Source: Mucilaginibacter sp.
Lineage (GTDB): Bacteria > Bacteroidota > Bacteroidia > Sphingobacteriales > Sphingobacteriaceae
Length of the DNA stretch: 64,000 nt
Direction of reading: 5' to 3'
Assembly: GCF_025359345.1 (NCBI RefSeq)
Contig: NZ_JANYGQ010000033.1
Coordinates: forward strand, 186,001-250,000
Shown here: in pieces, positions 45,861-54,726 of the stretch
Layout: the number at the start of each line of letters is the position of its first letter
Numbering within the stretch: the stretch's first letter is position 1
Made by a program: the position numbers and the translations under genes
Notes under the pieces: model-generated
What the model saw: the letters and a program-made list of their open reading frames with translations, nothing else
Told to the model about the DNA's origin: nothing
Databases searched by the model: none

Positions 45861-46852
45861 TATCCTTTCGCGATAAGCTCCACCAAATCAGCAAGGCGGC
45901 CCGAGTAGCCCATTTCGTTATCATACCAGCCCACAACTTTTACCAGGCCACCAACTATCGAGGTAAGCTGAGCGTCAAAGATGCAACTGTGGGTGTTGCC
46001 TAATATATCAGTCGATACGATTGGGTCTTCGGTGTATTCCAAAACATTCTTCATTGCGTCCTCTGCCGCGTGTTTAAAGGCTATGTTTATAGCTTCAACG
46101 GTAGGCTGTTTTTTGAGGCTGCAGGTAAAATCAGTTAGTGAGCCATTTAGCACAGGTACTCGTATTCCCGCCCCGCCGAGCCGACCCTCCAAATGCGGGA
46201 AGATGGCCGTTATGGCTTTAGCAGCCCCGGTTGTAGTTGGTATAATTGAACCGGATGCGGCCCTTGCCCTGCGTAAATCTTTGTGCGGCGCATCGTGCAG
46301 GCTTTGATCGCCCGTCATGGAGTGCACGGTGGTGATATAACCATCAATAATGCCCCAGTTGTCGTCAAGTATTTTAACCATGGCCGCAACATTATTAGTG
46401 GTACATGATGCGTTTGATAAAATTGTCGACGTCAGGTCTATTTGCCCATCGTTAACCCCAAGTACAACCGTAGGTATACTCTTATCGGTAGCGGGGGCCG
46501 ATATAATTACCTGCCTGGCCCCGGCTGCTAAGTGCTGCTCGGCACCCTGCTTTGAGGTGAATTTCCCGGTTGATTCTATTACCAAATCGATATCCAGCTC
46601 TTTCCACGGCAAATTTGACGGACTGGCTTCTGTAAGAATTTTTATAGGCCGGCCATTAACAATTAAATGGCTTTCATCAAAATCAACTGTCCCTTTAAAG
46701 CCACGGTGTACCGAATCGTATTTAAAAAGGTGTGCGAGGGTTTTGGTATCAGTAAGGTCGTTAATGGCAACAACCTCTATGTTTTCCCGGGTTAAAATAT
46801 TACGTAAAAAAACACGGCCTATACGCCCGAAGCCGTTTATGGCAATTCTCAT
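45860..46852 (-). CDS. gap: glyceraldehyde-3-phosphate dehydrogenase, type I
   Basis: The 330-residue enzyme has an NAD-binding start INGFGRIGRVFLRN (residues 4-17), the active-site Cys in SNASCTTNN near residue 150, and the anion-binding TVHSMTGDQ and DLRRARAASGSIIPT segments. It catalyses the oxidative phosphorylation step of glycolysis. CAAATTTA at 46874-46881, a -7 box on the minus strand, lies just upstream. It lies downstream of the sugar-phosphate transferase gene but behind a terminator. Confidence 0.98.
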   Translation of the reverse strand: MRIAINGFGRIGRVFLRNILTRENIEVVAINDLTDTKTLAHLFKYDSVHRGFKGTVDFDESHLIVNGRPIKILTEASPSNLPWKELDIDLVIESTGKFTSKQGAEQHLAAGARQVIISAPATDKSIPTVVLGVNDGQIDLTSTILSNASCTTNNVAAMVKILDDNWGIIDGYITTVHSMTGDQSLHDAPHKDLRRARAASGSIIPTTTGAAKAITAIFPHLEGRLGGAGIRVPVLNGSLTDFTCSLKKQPTVEAINIAFKHAAEDAMKNVLEYTEDPIVSTDILGNTHSCIFDAQLTSIVGGLVKVVGWYDNEMGYSGRLADLVELIAKG

Positions 46853-46873
46853 AGTAGCGGTTTATAAAGGCAA

Positions 46874-46881
46874 CAAATTTA
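46874..46881 (-). promoter_or_regulatory. candidate -7 box of gap (TAAATTTG)
   Basis: This is a full TAnnTTTG match on the minus strand, 22 bases before the gap ATG. The -33 box is unclear. Confidence 0.4.
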
Positions 46882-46940
46882 CGGTTTAACAATCAGAGAC
46901 AAGAAAGAACCGTGGCAATAGGATTTTAATATTACAATAA

Positions 46941-46968
46941 AATAAAAAAGCCGGGATATTTCCCGGCT
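46941..46968 (-). terminator. terminator of the sugar-phosphate transferase gene (minus strand)
   Basis: AGCCGGGA (46949-46956) and TCCCGGCT (46961-46968) form an 8-bp GC-rich stem with a TATT loop. On the minus strand it is followed by TTTTTTATTTTA. Confidence 0.8.
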
Positions 46969-46997
46969 CCGTTGTTGTTGTTATTTATTGCTTGCAA

Positions 46998-48101
46998 TCA
47001 AACAAATAAATTCCGGAGTGCCAGGCTTTCGCGTTCTTTTGAGCGCAGGAAAAAGGTAATCAGCCAATTAAACGCCATGGACATTAATACAATTAAAATA
47101 ATAAGTACTGTATTGCCATATTCTTTTAATAACAGTACCATAAATATGGTTAAAATATTAGCGGCAGTTAAAATAAGCGTAGTTTGTAAGTGGCTGAAAC
47201 CCAGTTTTAACATACGGTGATGTATGTGGTTACGATCAGCCACAAAAGGCGAACCGCCGTTGGCAATACGCACAACAAAAACCCTGATTGTATCAAATAT
47301 CGGGCCTATTAAAATGGCAACTGCCAGTGCCGGGGCTTCGTAGATTCCGGGTAGCTTGTTAGGGGTAAGCATATTTACCTGTATAAACTTTAATGCCATC
47401 ACTGCCGATATTAAGCCAATCAGCAATGAGCCGGTATCGCCCATAAATATTTTAGCGGGGGTTATATTAAAGCGTAAAAAGCCTAAAATTGAGCCAGCCA
47501 TTGCAAATGAAACAGCCGCCAACTCATACTGTTTAATGTATATGAATAATATTGCAAAGGCGCCGTTTGCTGTGATTCCGGTAGTTGCGGCAAGACCATC
47601 GATACCATCAATTAAATTGAAAGCGTTAACAACCAGCAGGATTATTAAAATTGACAGACCTGCGCTTACTACGTAAGGCATCTCGTAAATTCCAAATACA
47701 CCATACATGCCTGTAAGGCGGATATCGCCCAGTATCACCAATATGGCACAAACAACAAATTGTATTACAAATTTTGTGTTAGAGTTTACACCCGAAAGAT
47801 CGTCTTTTATGCCCATCGCAAATAATATAATACATGCAGTGAGCAAGTAATTTATCGGTAACGATTTATCTGTCATGCAAAACAGGAGCGAAGTAATAGT
47901 AAAACCAACAAAAATAGCTACCCCGCCAAGCCTTGGTATACCGTGGTCATGCTCTTTTCTGAAATGTCCAAGGTCATCGTATAGGTGGCGAAAGCGGGCT
48001 ACGTGTAAAATTGATGGGATTGCAAATGAAGTTATCAGCAGGGATACGGCGATAATGAAAATGTAATATATAAATGTGTAATTATGTAGAAAATCCATCA
48101 T
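46998..48101 (-). CDS. undecaprenyl-phosphate sugar-1-phosphate transferase (WecA/TagO/MraY-like)
   Basis: The 367-residue integral membrane protein has about ten to eleven helices and the polyprenyl-phosphate transferase motifs: IPRLGGVAIF near residue 55, AMGIKDDLSGV near 96, NAFNLIDGIDGLAA near 160, and FMGDTGSLLIG near 216. A His-rich loop (DRNHIHHRMLKLGFSH) near residue 290 is also present. It transfers a sugar-1-phosphate, probably GlcNAc or a related sugar, onto the lipid carrier, starting polysaccharide assembly. It is downstream of a GT2 gene on the minus strand and divergent from the export operon. Confidence 0.93.
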   Translation of the reverse strand: MMDFLHNYTFIYYIFIIAVSLLITSFAIPSILHVARFRHLYDDLGHFRKEHDHGIPRLGGVAIFVGFTITSLLFCMTDKSLPINYLLTACIILFAMGIKDDLSGVNSNTKFVIQFVVCAILVILGDIRLTGMYGVFGIYEMPYVVSAGLSILIILLVVNAFNLIDGIDGLAATTGITANGAFAILFIYIKQYELAAVSFAMAGSILGFLRFNITPAKIFMGDTGSLLIGLISAVMALKFIQVNMLTPNKLPGIYEAPALAVAILIGPIFDTIRVFVVRIANGGSPFVADRNHIHHRMLKLGFSHLQTTLILTAANILTIFMVLLLKEYGNTVLIILIVLMSMAFNWLITFFLRSKERESLALRNLFV

Positions 48102-48215
48102 CTTTAATCGTTTACGCTAATTATACAATAGTTAAATTTGGTGAGTGCAAGTAAATAACAATTGTTAAGTTACCCATCCACTTATTATTAACATATTAAC
48201 ATTATTTCATACTGA

Positions 48216-48962
48216 TTAAAAGTATTGAGTTATCTTACGTATCGGCTTAACTATTAATGCTATAAAAGGGAGCCTGATACCGTTATTCCTCATGGCCTTC
48301 AAATCAAAGAACATTCCTTTTACGCGGGCGGTTATGCTTTTGTTGCTCTTTCCGCCTAATTTCATCTTAATTATTATTTTTTTTAAATAGTGTGTAGTTA
48401 ACTTATTGACATACAGATATCTGGTCATTAATTCATAGTCTGCTGCAGTCCCGTAATCAAGGCGATAAAGGCCGAATTGATCAAATAAATTGCGTCTGCA
48501 ATAAAACGTTGGGTGTGGTGGCATCCATCCGAATTCGAGCTTTCTGCGCGAAATTTGTCCCGAGCGCCATTTTCGGACTACAGCGTCTTTTTCGTTTATA
48601 TAATCAAGATCGCCATAAATAATATCTGCATTATATTTGCGGAAAGCATCTGCAATATGGCTTAATACCGAATTATCGGTAAAATAATCATCGGCATTCA
48701 ACATGCCAACAATATCCCCGGTGGCTAATTTGATGCCTTTGTTCATCGCATCGTATATCCCGAGGTCCGGCTCCGAAACAAAATGATTTACATAATGTGC
48801 ATAATTATTAACGATGTTGATAGTTTTATCCGTCGAACCTCCGTCGATAATTATATATTCGATGTCGGTATAATTCTGGCTTTTAACTGACTCAATGCAG
48901 CTTTTTATAGTGCTTTCGGCGTTAAAACAAACCGTTATTATAGATATTTTTAAATCGTGCAC
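48216..48962 (-). CDS. family 2 glycosyltransferase (WcaA/WcaE-like)
   Basis: The 248-residue protein is a GT-A fold inverting transferase: ISIITVCFNAESTIKSCIES at the start, IIIDGGSTDKT near residue 37, and the metal-binding ADD in GMLNADDYF near 87. The acceptor part has MPPHPTFYCRRNLFDQFG. No membrane helix is seen. It probably adds an early sugar to the carrier lipid. Its start is next to a palindrome that contains back-to-back -7 boxes for this gene and the divergent export operon. Confidence 0.93.
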   Translation of the reverse strand: MHDLKISIITVCFNAESTIKSCIESVKSQNYTDIEYIIIDGGSTDKTINIVNNYAHYVNHFVSEPDLGIYDAMNKGIKLATGDIVGMLNADDYFTDNSVLSHIADAFRKYNADIIYGDLDYINEKDAVVRKWRSGQISRRKLEFGWMPPHPTFYCRRNLFDQFGLYRLDYGTAADYELMTRYLYVNKLTTHYLKKIIIKMKLGGKSNKSITARVKGMFFDLKAMRNNGIRLPFIALIVKPIRKITQYF

Positions 48963-48988
48963 GTAGTGGGATTGGGTGTTTATGACGG

Positions 48989-49006
48989 CAAATTTATGTA
49001 AATTTG
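48989..49006. promoter_or_regulatory. 18-bp palindrome made of two divergent -7 boxes
   Basis: TAAATTTG on the minus strand (48996-48989) and TAAATTTG on the plus strand (48999-49006) lie back to back with two bases between them. The predicted transcripts would start near 48983 and 49012, reading into the GT2/transferase pair and the export operon. The -33 regions are poor matches, so a regulator may be needed, or the palindrome may be an operator. Confidence 0.5.
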
Positions 49007-49045
49007 GGTCGATACCTGGTAAACATTAAGCATGCCGTTAATTTT

Positions 49046-49828
49046 ATGCATAAATTAATCTATAGTTTTTCAGTTTTGGGTTTGCTATTGGTATTTGCTT
49101 CGTGCTCCACCACGCAATATCAGGTGCTCTTTCAGCAAAAGAAATCGCTTACCGACACCGCCTATCAAATGGCCGATGCTACCGGTGAATATCATATTAA
49201 GTCGCAGGATATTTTACAGGTTAGAAATTTACAGGACACCAAATACCTTGTTGATAACTCGGCCAAAAACAATGTGAATAACAATGTTTTAAATAGCCCT
49301 ACAGATAACCAGAATTTCCAGGTTGATGATGAGGGGTTTGTAATATTGCCGGCGATAGGCCGCATAAAGGTGGCTGGCTATACCAGGGGCGAGGCGCAAA
49401 AGCTGGTTGAAGATGCTTATCGCAAAAGCGTTTTAGTAAACCCCATCATCGAGCTTAAAATAGTAAACCTTAAAGTGATAATGTTAGGCGAAATACGTTC
49501 GCAGGGCAGTTTTCCGTTAACCAAGGATCATACCAGTTTGATTGAAATGATTGGGGCTGCGGGTGGTATTACAGAAAAAGCAAGCGAAAGTAATGTTAAA
49601 ATTATACGTGGTACCGAAAAAAATCCAAAAGTAATTTTGGTGGACCTTAGCAATATTCAATCTATCAACGACCCGCGAACTATTCTGCAAAACGGGGATA
49701 TTATTTACGTTGCGCAAAACAAGCGCGCTACACGCACCGATAACCTGCAAAGTTTTTCAACCGTTTTTCAGCCTATCCTTTTGTTGTTTAATACAGCCTT
49801 AATTGTTCTTACACTTATTCGTCATTAA
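49046..49828 (+). CDS. polysaccharide export outer-membrane lipoprotein (Wza/OPX family)
   Basis: The in-frame ATG at 49004 overlaps the -7 box, so I use 49046, which gives a lipoprotein signal peptide ending FASC (Cys19) and 260 residues. The Poly_export domain (about 45-130, YHIKSQDILQVRNLQ, FVILPAIGRIKVAGYTRGEAQ) is followed by a SLBB domain (about 140-220, VIMLGEIRSQGSFPL). A C-terminal hydrophobic helix (about 237-257) is typical of OPX proteins and would span the outer membrane. It forms the exit channel for the polysaccharide with the following co-polymerase gene, which begins immediately after its stop. Confidence 0.94.
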   Translation: MHKLIYSFSVLGLLLVFASCSTTQYQVLFQQKKSLTDTAYQMADATGEYHIKSQDILQVRNLQDTKYLVDNSAKNNVNNNVLNSPTDNQNFQVDDEGFVILPAIGRIKVAGYTRGEAQKLVEDAYRKSVLVNPIIELKIVNLKVIMLGEIRSQGSFPLTKDHTSLIEMIGAAGGITEKASESNVKIIRGTEKNPKVILVDLSNIQSINDPRTILQNGDIIYVAQNKRATRTDNLQSFSTVFQPILLLFNTALIVLTLIRH

Positions 49829-52264
49829 ATGGAAGAAACAGATAAGATTAAGCCCAGATTACCCAGCCAGGAGATAGATTATTTAAAAATAGTGAAAATA
49901 CTCCTAAGCCGTTGGTATTGGGTTGTAGGATCGCTTGGAGTTTGCCTGATAGTTGCTAATGTGTATTTGTGGTACACCCCTAAAACCTACGCTACGGGAG
50001 CAACCCTGAAGTTTGAAGAAAAAAAGTCAGAAATATCTGACCTTATAAGCGTTCCTGGTGTTAACGATCGGGGAACAGTTTCGAAAATTCAAAGCGAAAC
50101 AGTTGTTTTACAGAGCTCCGCGCTTTTGCTTAATGCAATTAAGCATCTTGACTACCGGATTAGCTTTTTCGTAGTTGGCAGGGTGCTTAACCGTACAAGC
50201 GAGTTATATCCGCAAAAGCCGCTGGATATAGCGCTTGTAAAATTTGATAGCCTGAACTTTTTTCACGACCTTATTACCTTTAGGCCCATTAATAGCGGCA
50301 ACTTTAGCATCAGTCACAAAGTATCGGGGCGCGATGTTAAAATCAACTGCAAATACAATACGCCATTTACCATCGGGCCTACTGCTTTTAGCATTAAATA
50401 CCCGGGATATATGCCCAATACGGCCTTATACCTTTTTAAGTTAAACGCCCCGGAAGATTTTATAGGCAGAGTTCGGGGTGGGCTTCACACGGCCGAAACT
50501 GCCAAAAACTCGAGCATAATTTCGCTGCAGGAAGTAGATTCAAACCCCCAGTTTGCGGCCGATGCTTTAAATGCCGTAATGAAGGAATACCTTAACTACG
50601 ACCGTAACCAGCGCACGCAGTCGGCCTCGCAAATGATAAAATTTATTGACAGGCAGTTGGATTTCCTTGCAGGCGAGGTAAAGGGATCGGAAAAATCGAT
50701 TCAGGATTATCAAAATAAAAAAAAGATAATGGATGTTTCGACGGCTTCAACACGCGCAATTAACAAGGCCACCGAACTTGAGTCGCAAAGTTCATTGTTG
50801 AAAATTGAACTGCTTGCTATAGATCAGCTTAAACAAGACATAGTTAAATCTGACAATAATGAGCTTCCTAACTTTAATATGGGCGGCGCAGAGTATAACC
50901 AGCTAAACGCAGCAATTACAAGCCTTAATACGCTTATAACGGACAGGAAAATTGCATTAAAGACTTTCACCAGCAACTCGCTGACCGTACAGGACATTAA
51001 TCAGCAGATATTACAGGTTAAAAATAACATCTTAAACAGCCTGGCATCAACACACCAGTTAATAGCCAATAAAATAGATTACCTGCAAAAACAATTGGGC
51101 CCTGTAAATCAACAGTTATCAGAACTGCCTTCGGCAGAGCGTGACATGGTTAGCTTAAAGCGCGATTTTGATATTAATGATAAAGTTTATTCATTTCTTT
51201 CGGAAAAGAAACTCGACGCACAGATAAGCAGCGCCGGAATTTTGCCCGGTGCCACTATAATTGATTTAGCCCAACCCAATTTTAGTCCAATCTCACCAGA
51301 CGAACACGGGGTAAGACGCTCTGCAGAAATTTTTGGCCTTGCCATAGGGTTGGGGTTAATTATCCTGATAAGGATACTAAACCCTTACATTTATGATAAA
51401 GAGACTATTGAAAGCCTGACGACAATACCCATAATAGGCGTGATACGAAAATTTCCCGAGGAAATTGATGAGTACAGCACACAGATTTTAGCAGTGAGCA
51501 AGCCTAAATCAATTTTCGCCGAGTCGGTGCGGTCGGTCCGGACCAATTTAAGTTTCCTTGCGTCCGAAAAGAAGAGCAAAATTATCTGCATTACATCGGA
51601 AGTGGCAGGCGAGGGGAAATCATTTGTCGCAGTGAACCTTTCAAGTACTTTGTCGCTTATCGACAAAAAAGTAATTTTGGTTGCTGCGGATTTGCGGCGG
51701 TCAAAACTGCATAAAACATTCCACGTACCAAACGATCTTGGACTGAGCAATTACCTGGCAAACCAGTGCACCGCTAACGACGTAATTTCGCACTCAAATC
51801 AAGAGAACCTTGATTTTATAGTTTCGGGCCCTATCCCGCCCAATCCTTCGGAGTTATTGCACTCAGTCCGGATGACTGAGTTGATTGCCGAGCTTACTTC
51901 GAGGTATGATATAGTAATGATTGATACCGCACCGATAGGACTGGTATCTGATGCAATACCTTTAATTAGGGCCAGTGATGTCAACTTGTTTGTTATTCGT
52001 TCGGGTAAATCAAAATTTTACGCCGCTACTGTTCCCCAACGGATTGCGCAGGAGTATCACCTGGACAACACTGTAATTGTACTTAACGCGTTTGCCCAGG
52101 ATTTGCTGCACTCCAGGTATTATACCACCAAGTTTACGGGCGAAAATTATGGAACTAAATATTATTATTATTCCGACTACACCGGATACGAAAGTTCGGG
52201 CTACTATATTGATAAGGATGAAGACAAATGGTGGCGCATAAAAAACTGGTTTAAAAAAGGCTGA
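49829..52264 (+). CDS. polysaccharide co-polymerase with tyrosine autokinase domain (Wzc-like)
   Basis: The 811-residue inner-membrane protein has a Wzz domain with helix one (about 30-50) and a long periplasmic coiled-coil region (GNVR type, about 250-470). A second membrane helix (about 495-515) leads to a cytoplasmic BY-kinase with Walker A in SEVAGEGKSFVAVN near residue 590, Walker A' in VILVAADLRRSKLH and a Walker B-like VMIDTAP. The C-terminus is a Tyr cluster (about 770-800) that would be autophosphorylated. It controls chain length and export together with the Wza-like protein directly upstream. Confidence 0.95.
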   Translation: MEETDKIKPRLPSQEIDYLKIVKILLSRWYWVVGSLGVCLIVANVYLWYTPKTYATGATLKFEEKKSEISDLISVPGVNDRGTVSKIQSETVVLQSSALLLNAIKHLDYRISFFVVGRVLNRTSELYPQKPLDIALVKFDSLNFFHDLITFRPINSGNFSISHKVSGRDVKINCKYNTPFTIGPTAFSIKYPGYMPNTALYLFKLNAPEDFIGRVRGGLHTAETAKNSSIISLQEVDSNPQFAADALNAVMKEYLNYDRNQRTQSASQMIKFIDRQLDFLAGEVKGSEKSIQDYQNKKKIMDVSTASTRAINKATELESQSSLLKIELLAIDQLKQDIVKSDNNELPNFNMGGAEYNQLNAAITSLNTLITDRKIALKTFTSNSLTVQDINQQILQVKNNILNSLASTHQLIANKIDYLQKQLGPVNQQLSELPSAERDMVSLKRDFDINDKVYSFLSEKKLDAQISSAGILPGATIIDLAQPNFSPISPDEHGVRRSAEIFGLAIGLGLIILIRILNPYIYDKETIESLTTIPIIGVIRKFPEEIDEYSTQILAVSKPKSIFAESVRSVRTNLSFLASEKKSKIICITSEVAGEGKSFVAVNLSSTLSLIDKKVILVAADLRRSKLHKTFHVPNDLGLSNYLANQCTANDVISHSNQENLDFIVSGPIPPNPSELLHSVRMTELIAELTSRYDIVMIDTAPIGLVSDAIPLIRASDVNLFVIRSGKSKFYAATVPQRIAQEYHLDNTVIVLNAFAQDLLHSRYYTTKFTGENYGTKYYYYSDYTGYESSGYYIDKDEDKWWRIKNWFKKG

Positions 52265-52276
52265 ATGCAATAAAGT

Positions 52277-52792
52277 ATGACTTTATTAACAAATAAAGAT
52301 ACCGCCAAATGGTACCCGGTTTATACTAATCCACGTGCCGAAAAACAAGCTTGCCAGGCATTAGTGAGCAAAGGCATTGAAACCTACCTGCCGTTACACC
52401 GCCAACTTAAGCAGTGGAGCGACAGGAAAAAATGGGTTGAAGAACCCTTTATTAAATCGTACTTGTTTGTGCGGATAAATGAGCACGAACAAACAGAAGT
52501 ATTAATGACAAAAGGCATAGCCCGGTTTATATATTTTTCGGGCAGGATAGCATCAATGCCCGACCGGCAGATTGATGAACTTAAACTATTGATGGCAAGC
52601 CCCTATGAGTTGGAGGTTACCGCGGAGCATTTGCAGCCAGGGGAGAAAATTGTAATTAAAGCGGGCCCGCTTAAAGGGCTCACGGGCGAAATAATATCAT
52701 ATCGCTCACAAAAACAATTGGCATTGCGCCTTGAAAACCTGGGTTATTCCATAGTGGTTTATGTGGCATCATCTTTACTTGAAAGATTTTAA
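52277..52792 (+). CDS. UpxY/NusG-like transcription antiterminator
   Basis: The 171-residue protein matches the Bacteroidota UpxY family: a NusG N-terminal domain (WYPVYTNPRAEKQACQAL, residues 10-27; KSYLFVRIN) and a C-terminal KOW-like part (GEKIVIKAGPLKGLTGEIISY). UpxY proteins let RNA polymerase read through long polysaccharide operons. It lies third in the operon, after the export genes and before the sugar genes, rather than first. A 146-base gap follows, the largest in the operon. Confidence 0.9.
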   Translation: MTLLTNKDTAKWYPVYTNPRAEKQACQALVSKGIETYLPLHRQLKQWSDRKKWVEEPFIKSYLFVRINEHEQTEVLMTKGIARFIYFSGRIASMPDRQIDELKLLMASPYELEVTAEHLQPGEKIVIKAGPLKGLTGEIISYRSQKQLALRLENLGYSIVVYVASSLLERF

Positions 52793-52938
52793 AGCAGATA
52801 CTATAACGTTACGTACTGGTTGATATTTCGGTTTTTAGCCGGAATACATCTTAGTAATAATACTTAAACACCTGATTGATAATAAGTTTCAATTTTAAAT
52901 TGTGACTTACGAAGCGAAGCTATGAATAAATATAACCT

Positions 52939-54726
52939 ATGTGCAGGATTGCCGGAATAATTTCAAAACAGCTTTCAACTGCCGAGATTAGTAACAGCGT
53001 ACAGATAATGTGCAATGCATTGAAACATGGCGGGCCGGAAGATGAAGGCATATTTTTAGCAGAGAAGGTAAATATGGCTTTTGGCCACCGCCGCCTTTCA
53101 ATAATTGATTTGAGCCAGAATGGCCATCAGCCGATGGCAGATATGCAAAAGCGAGCCTGGATTACTTTTAACGGCGAAATTTATAATTATCCCGACTTAA
53201 AAAGGGAACTATTAAAGTTAGGTGTGCAATTCCATTCGGAGAGCGACACCGAAGTTATTTTAATGGCATATTTGCATTGGGGCACAGCAGCGTTTGCGAT
53301 GTTGCGTGGCATGTTTGCATTTGCGCTATATGATGTAGATAAAGCAGTAACTTACCTGGTTAGAGATTCGACGGGGATAAAACCACTTTATTACCATGCG
53401 GCTAACAGGCAGTTGATTTTTGCATCAGAAATTAAAGCCATTAAAGCAGCAAACCCCACAATTGGACCCGACCAAACGTGGCCGGTAAGATTCTTGGCCC
53501 TCGGCCATATACCAGAACCATATACAACTTTAAAGGATGTATTCAGCCTGGAAAAGGGACACTTTTTAGCCTGGAAACATGAGGAAAATAGCTTCACGAT
53601 AAATTCATATATCAATACTCAACAGGTAACCGCGTATATAACAGACATTGAGACAGCGCGGCAGCAAATTCATGACTGCCTAAAAAAAGCAATAAAGCGC
53701 CAGCTTATATCTGACGCGCCTTTAGGGGTTTTTTTGAGCGGAGGGATTGATTCAAGCCTGATTTCGCTACTGGCGAATGAAGAAACCGAACATCTCAAAA
53801 CAATTTCTATTTATTTTAATGAGAAAAACTATGATGAGCGTGTTTATCAGAACACAGTATTGGGTAAACTGAAGGGCGAAAAGCTTGCACATCTGGTACA
53901 ACAGGCCGATTTTGAATCGAACTTTCCGCACATAATTTCGGATATGGATATGCCAACTACTGATGGCATTAATACTTGGTTTATAAGCAAGTACGCACGC
54001 CAGGATGACTTAAAGGCAGTGCTGTCGGGCGTTGGAGCGGACGAGCTTTTTGGCGGCTACCCATCATTTAACAGGATCGGATACCTGCAATATCTTCGAA
54101 AAATACCGGCTGCTTTACTTGGCGCAACCAACCTCCTCGGCGCCGATAGGTACCGGAAAATTTCCTTTCTAAAACACAATCATCCGTTGGCTGATTATCT
54201 TTTGTTGCGCGGGCTGTTTGTTCCTGACGATATTGCCAGAATACTTGACGCAGACGTAAGGCAGGTTAATGAAATTTTGTTTGGTGAAAATTTAATACCC
54301 GATTTGGGGCCTTATGATAAAGAACACGCCGCCTGGTTTGAAACCAACATCTATATGCAAAACCAATTGCTGCGTGATACCGATGTGCTGAGCATGAGTC
54401 ACGGACTTGAAGTAAGGGTGCCGTTTTTAGACGAAGATTTTCAGTGCCTGGTAAACAGCATTTCGCCCGAGATAAGATTTAACCAGCATCAACCCAAAAA
54501 GCTGTTAATTGATAGCTTCAATGGCCTGCTGCCCGAGACTATTTGGAACAGGCCCAAAATGGGCTTCACCTTTCCTTTGCAGGAGTGGATGAGCAAGCAT
54601 ACAGAAATAAGTAATGCCAATTTATATAAAGGAAAATTGGCGCAAGATGTGGTTAAAAAATTTAAAAAAGGCCAGTTGCATTGGTCAAAAATATTCGCCC
54701 TGTACCAAATTCAATTGAATGATTAA
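52939..54726 (+). CDS. asparagine synthetase-like amidotransferase (AsnB family)
   Basis: The 595-residue enzyme starts with MCRIAGI, whose Cys2 is the N-terminal nucleophile of the class II glutaminase domain (1-210). The synthetase domain has the ATP pyrophosphatase loop VFLSGGIDSS near residue 260 and SGVGADELFGGY. In polysaccharide loci such proteins often amidate a sugar carboxylate rather than make asparagine; location supports that, but it is inference. It overlaps the following glycosyltransferase gene by 8 bases. Confidence 0.93.
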   Translation: MCRIAGIISKQLSTAEISNSVQIMCNALKHGGPEDEGIFLAEKVNMAFGHRRLSIIDLSQNGHQPMADMQKRAWITFNGEIYNYPDLKRELLKLGVQFHSESDTEVILMAYLHWGTAAFAMLRGMFAFALYDVDKAVTYLVRDSTGIKPLYYHAANRQLIFASEIKAIKAANPTIGPDQTWPVRFLALGHIPEPYTTLKDVFSLEKGHFLAWKHEENSFTINSYINTQQVTAYITDIETARQQIHDCLKKAIKRQLISDAPLGVFLSGGIDSSLISLLANEETEHLKTISIYFNEKNYDERVYQNTVLGKLKGEKLAHLVQQADFESNFPHIISDMDMPTTDGINTWFISKYARQDDLKAVLSGVGADELFGGYPSFNRIGYLQYLRKIPAALLGATNLLGADRYRKISFLKHNHPLADYLLLRGLFVPDDIARILDADVRQVNEILFGENLIPDLGPYDKEHAAWFETNIYMQNQLLRDTDVLSMSHGLEVRVPFLDEDFQCLVNSISPEIRFNQHQPKKLLIDSFNGLLPETIWNRPKMGFTFPLQEWMSKHTEISNANLYKGKLAQDVVKKFKKGQLHWSKIFALYQIQLND

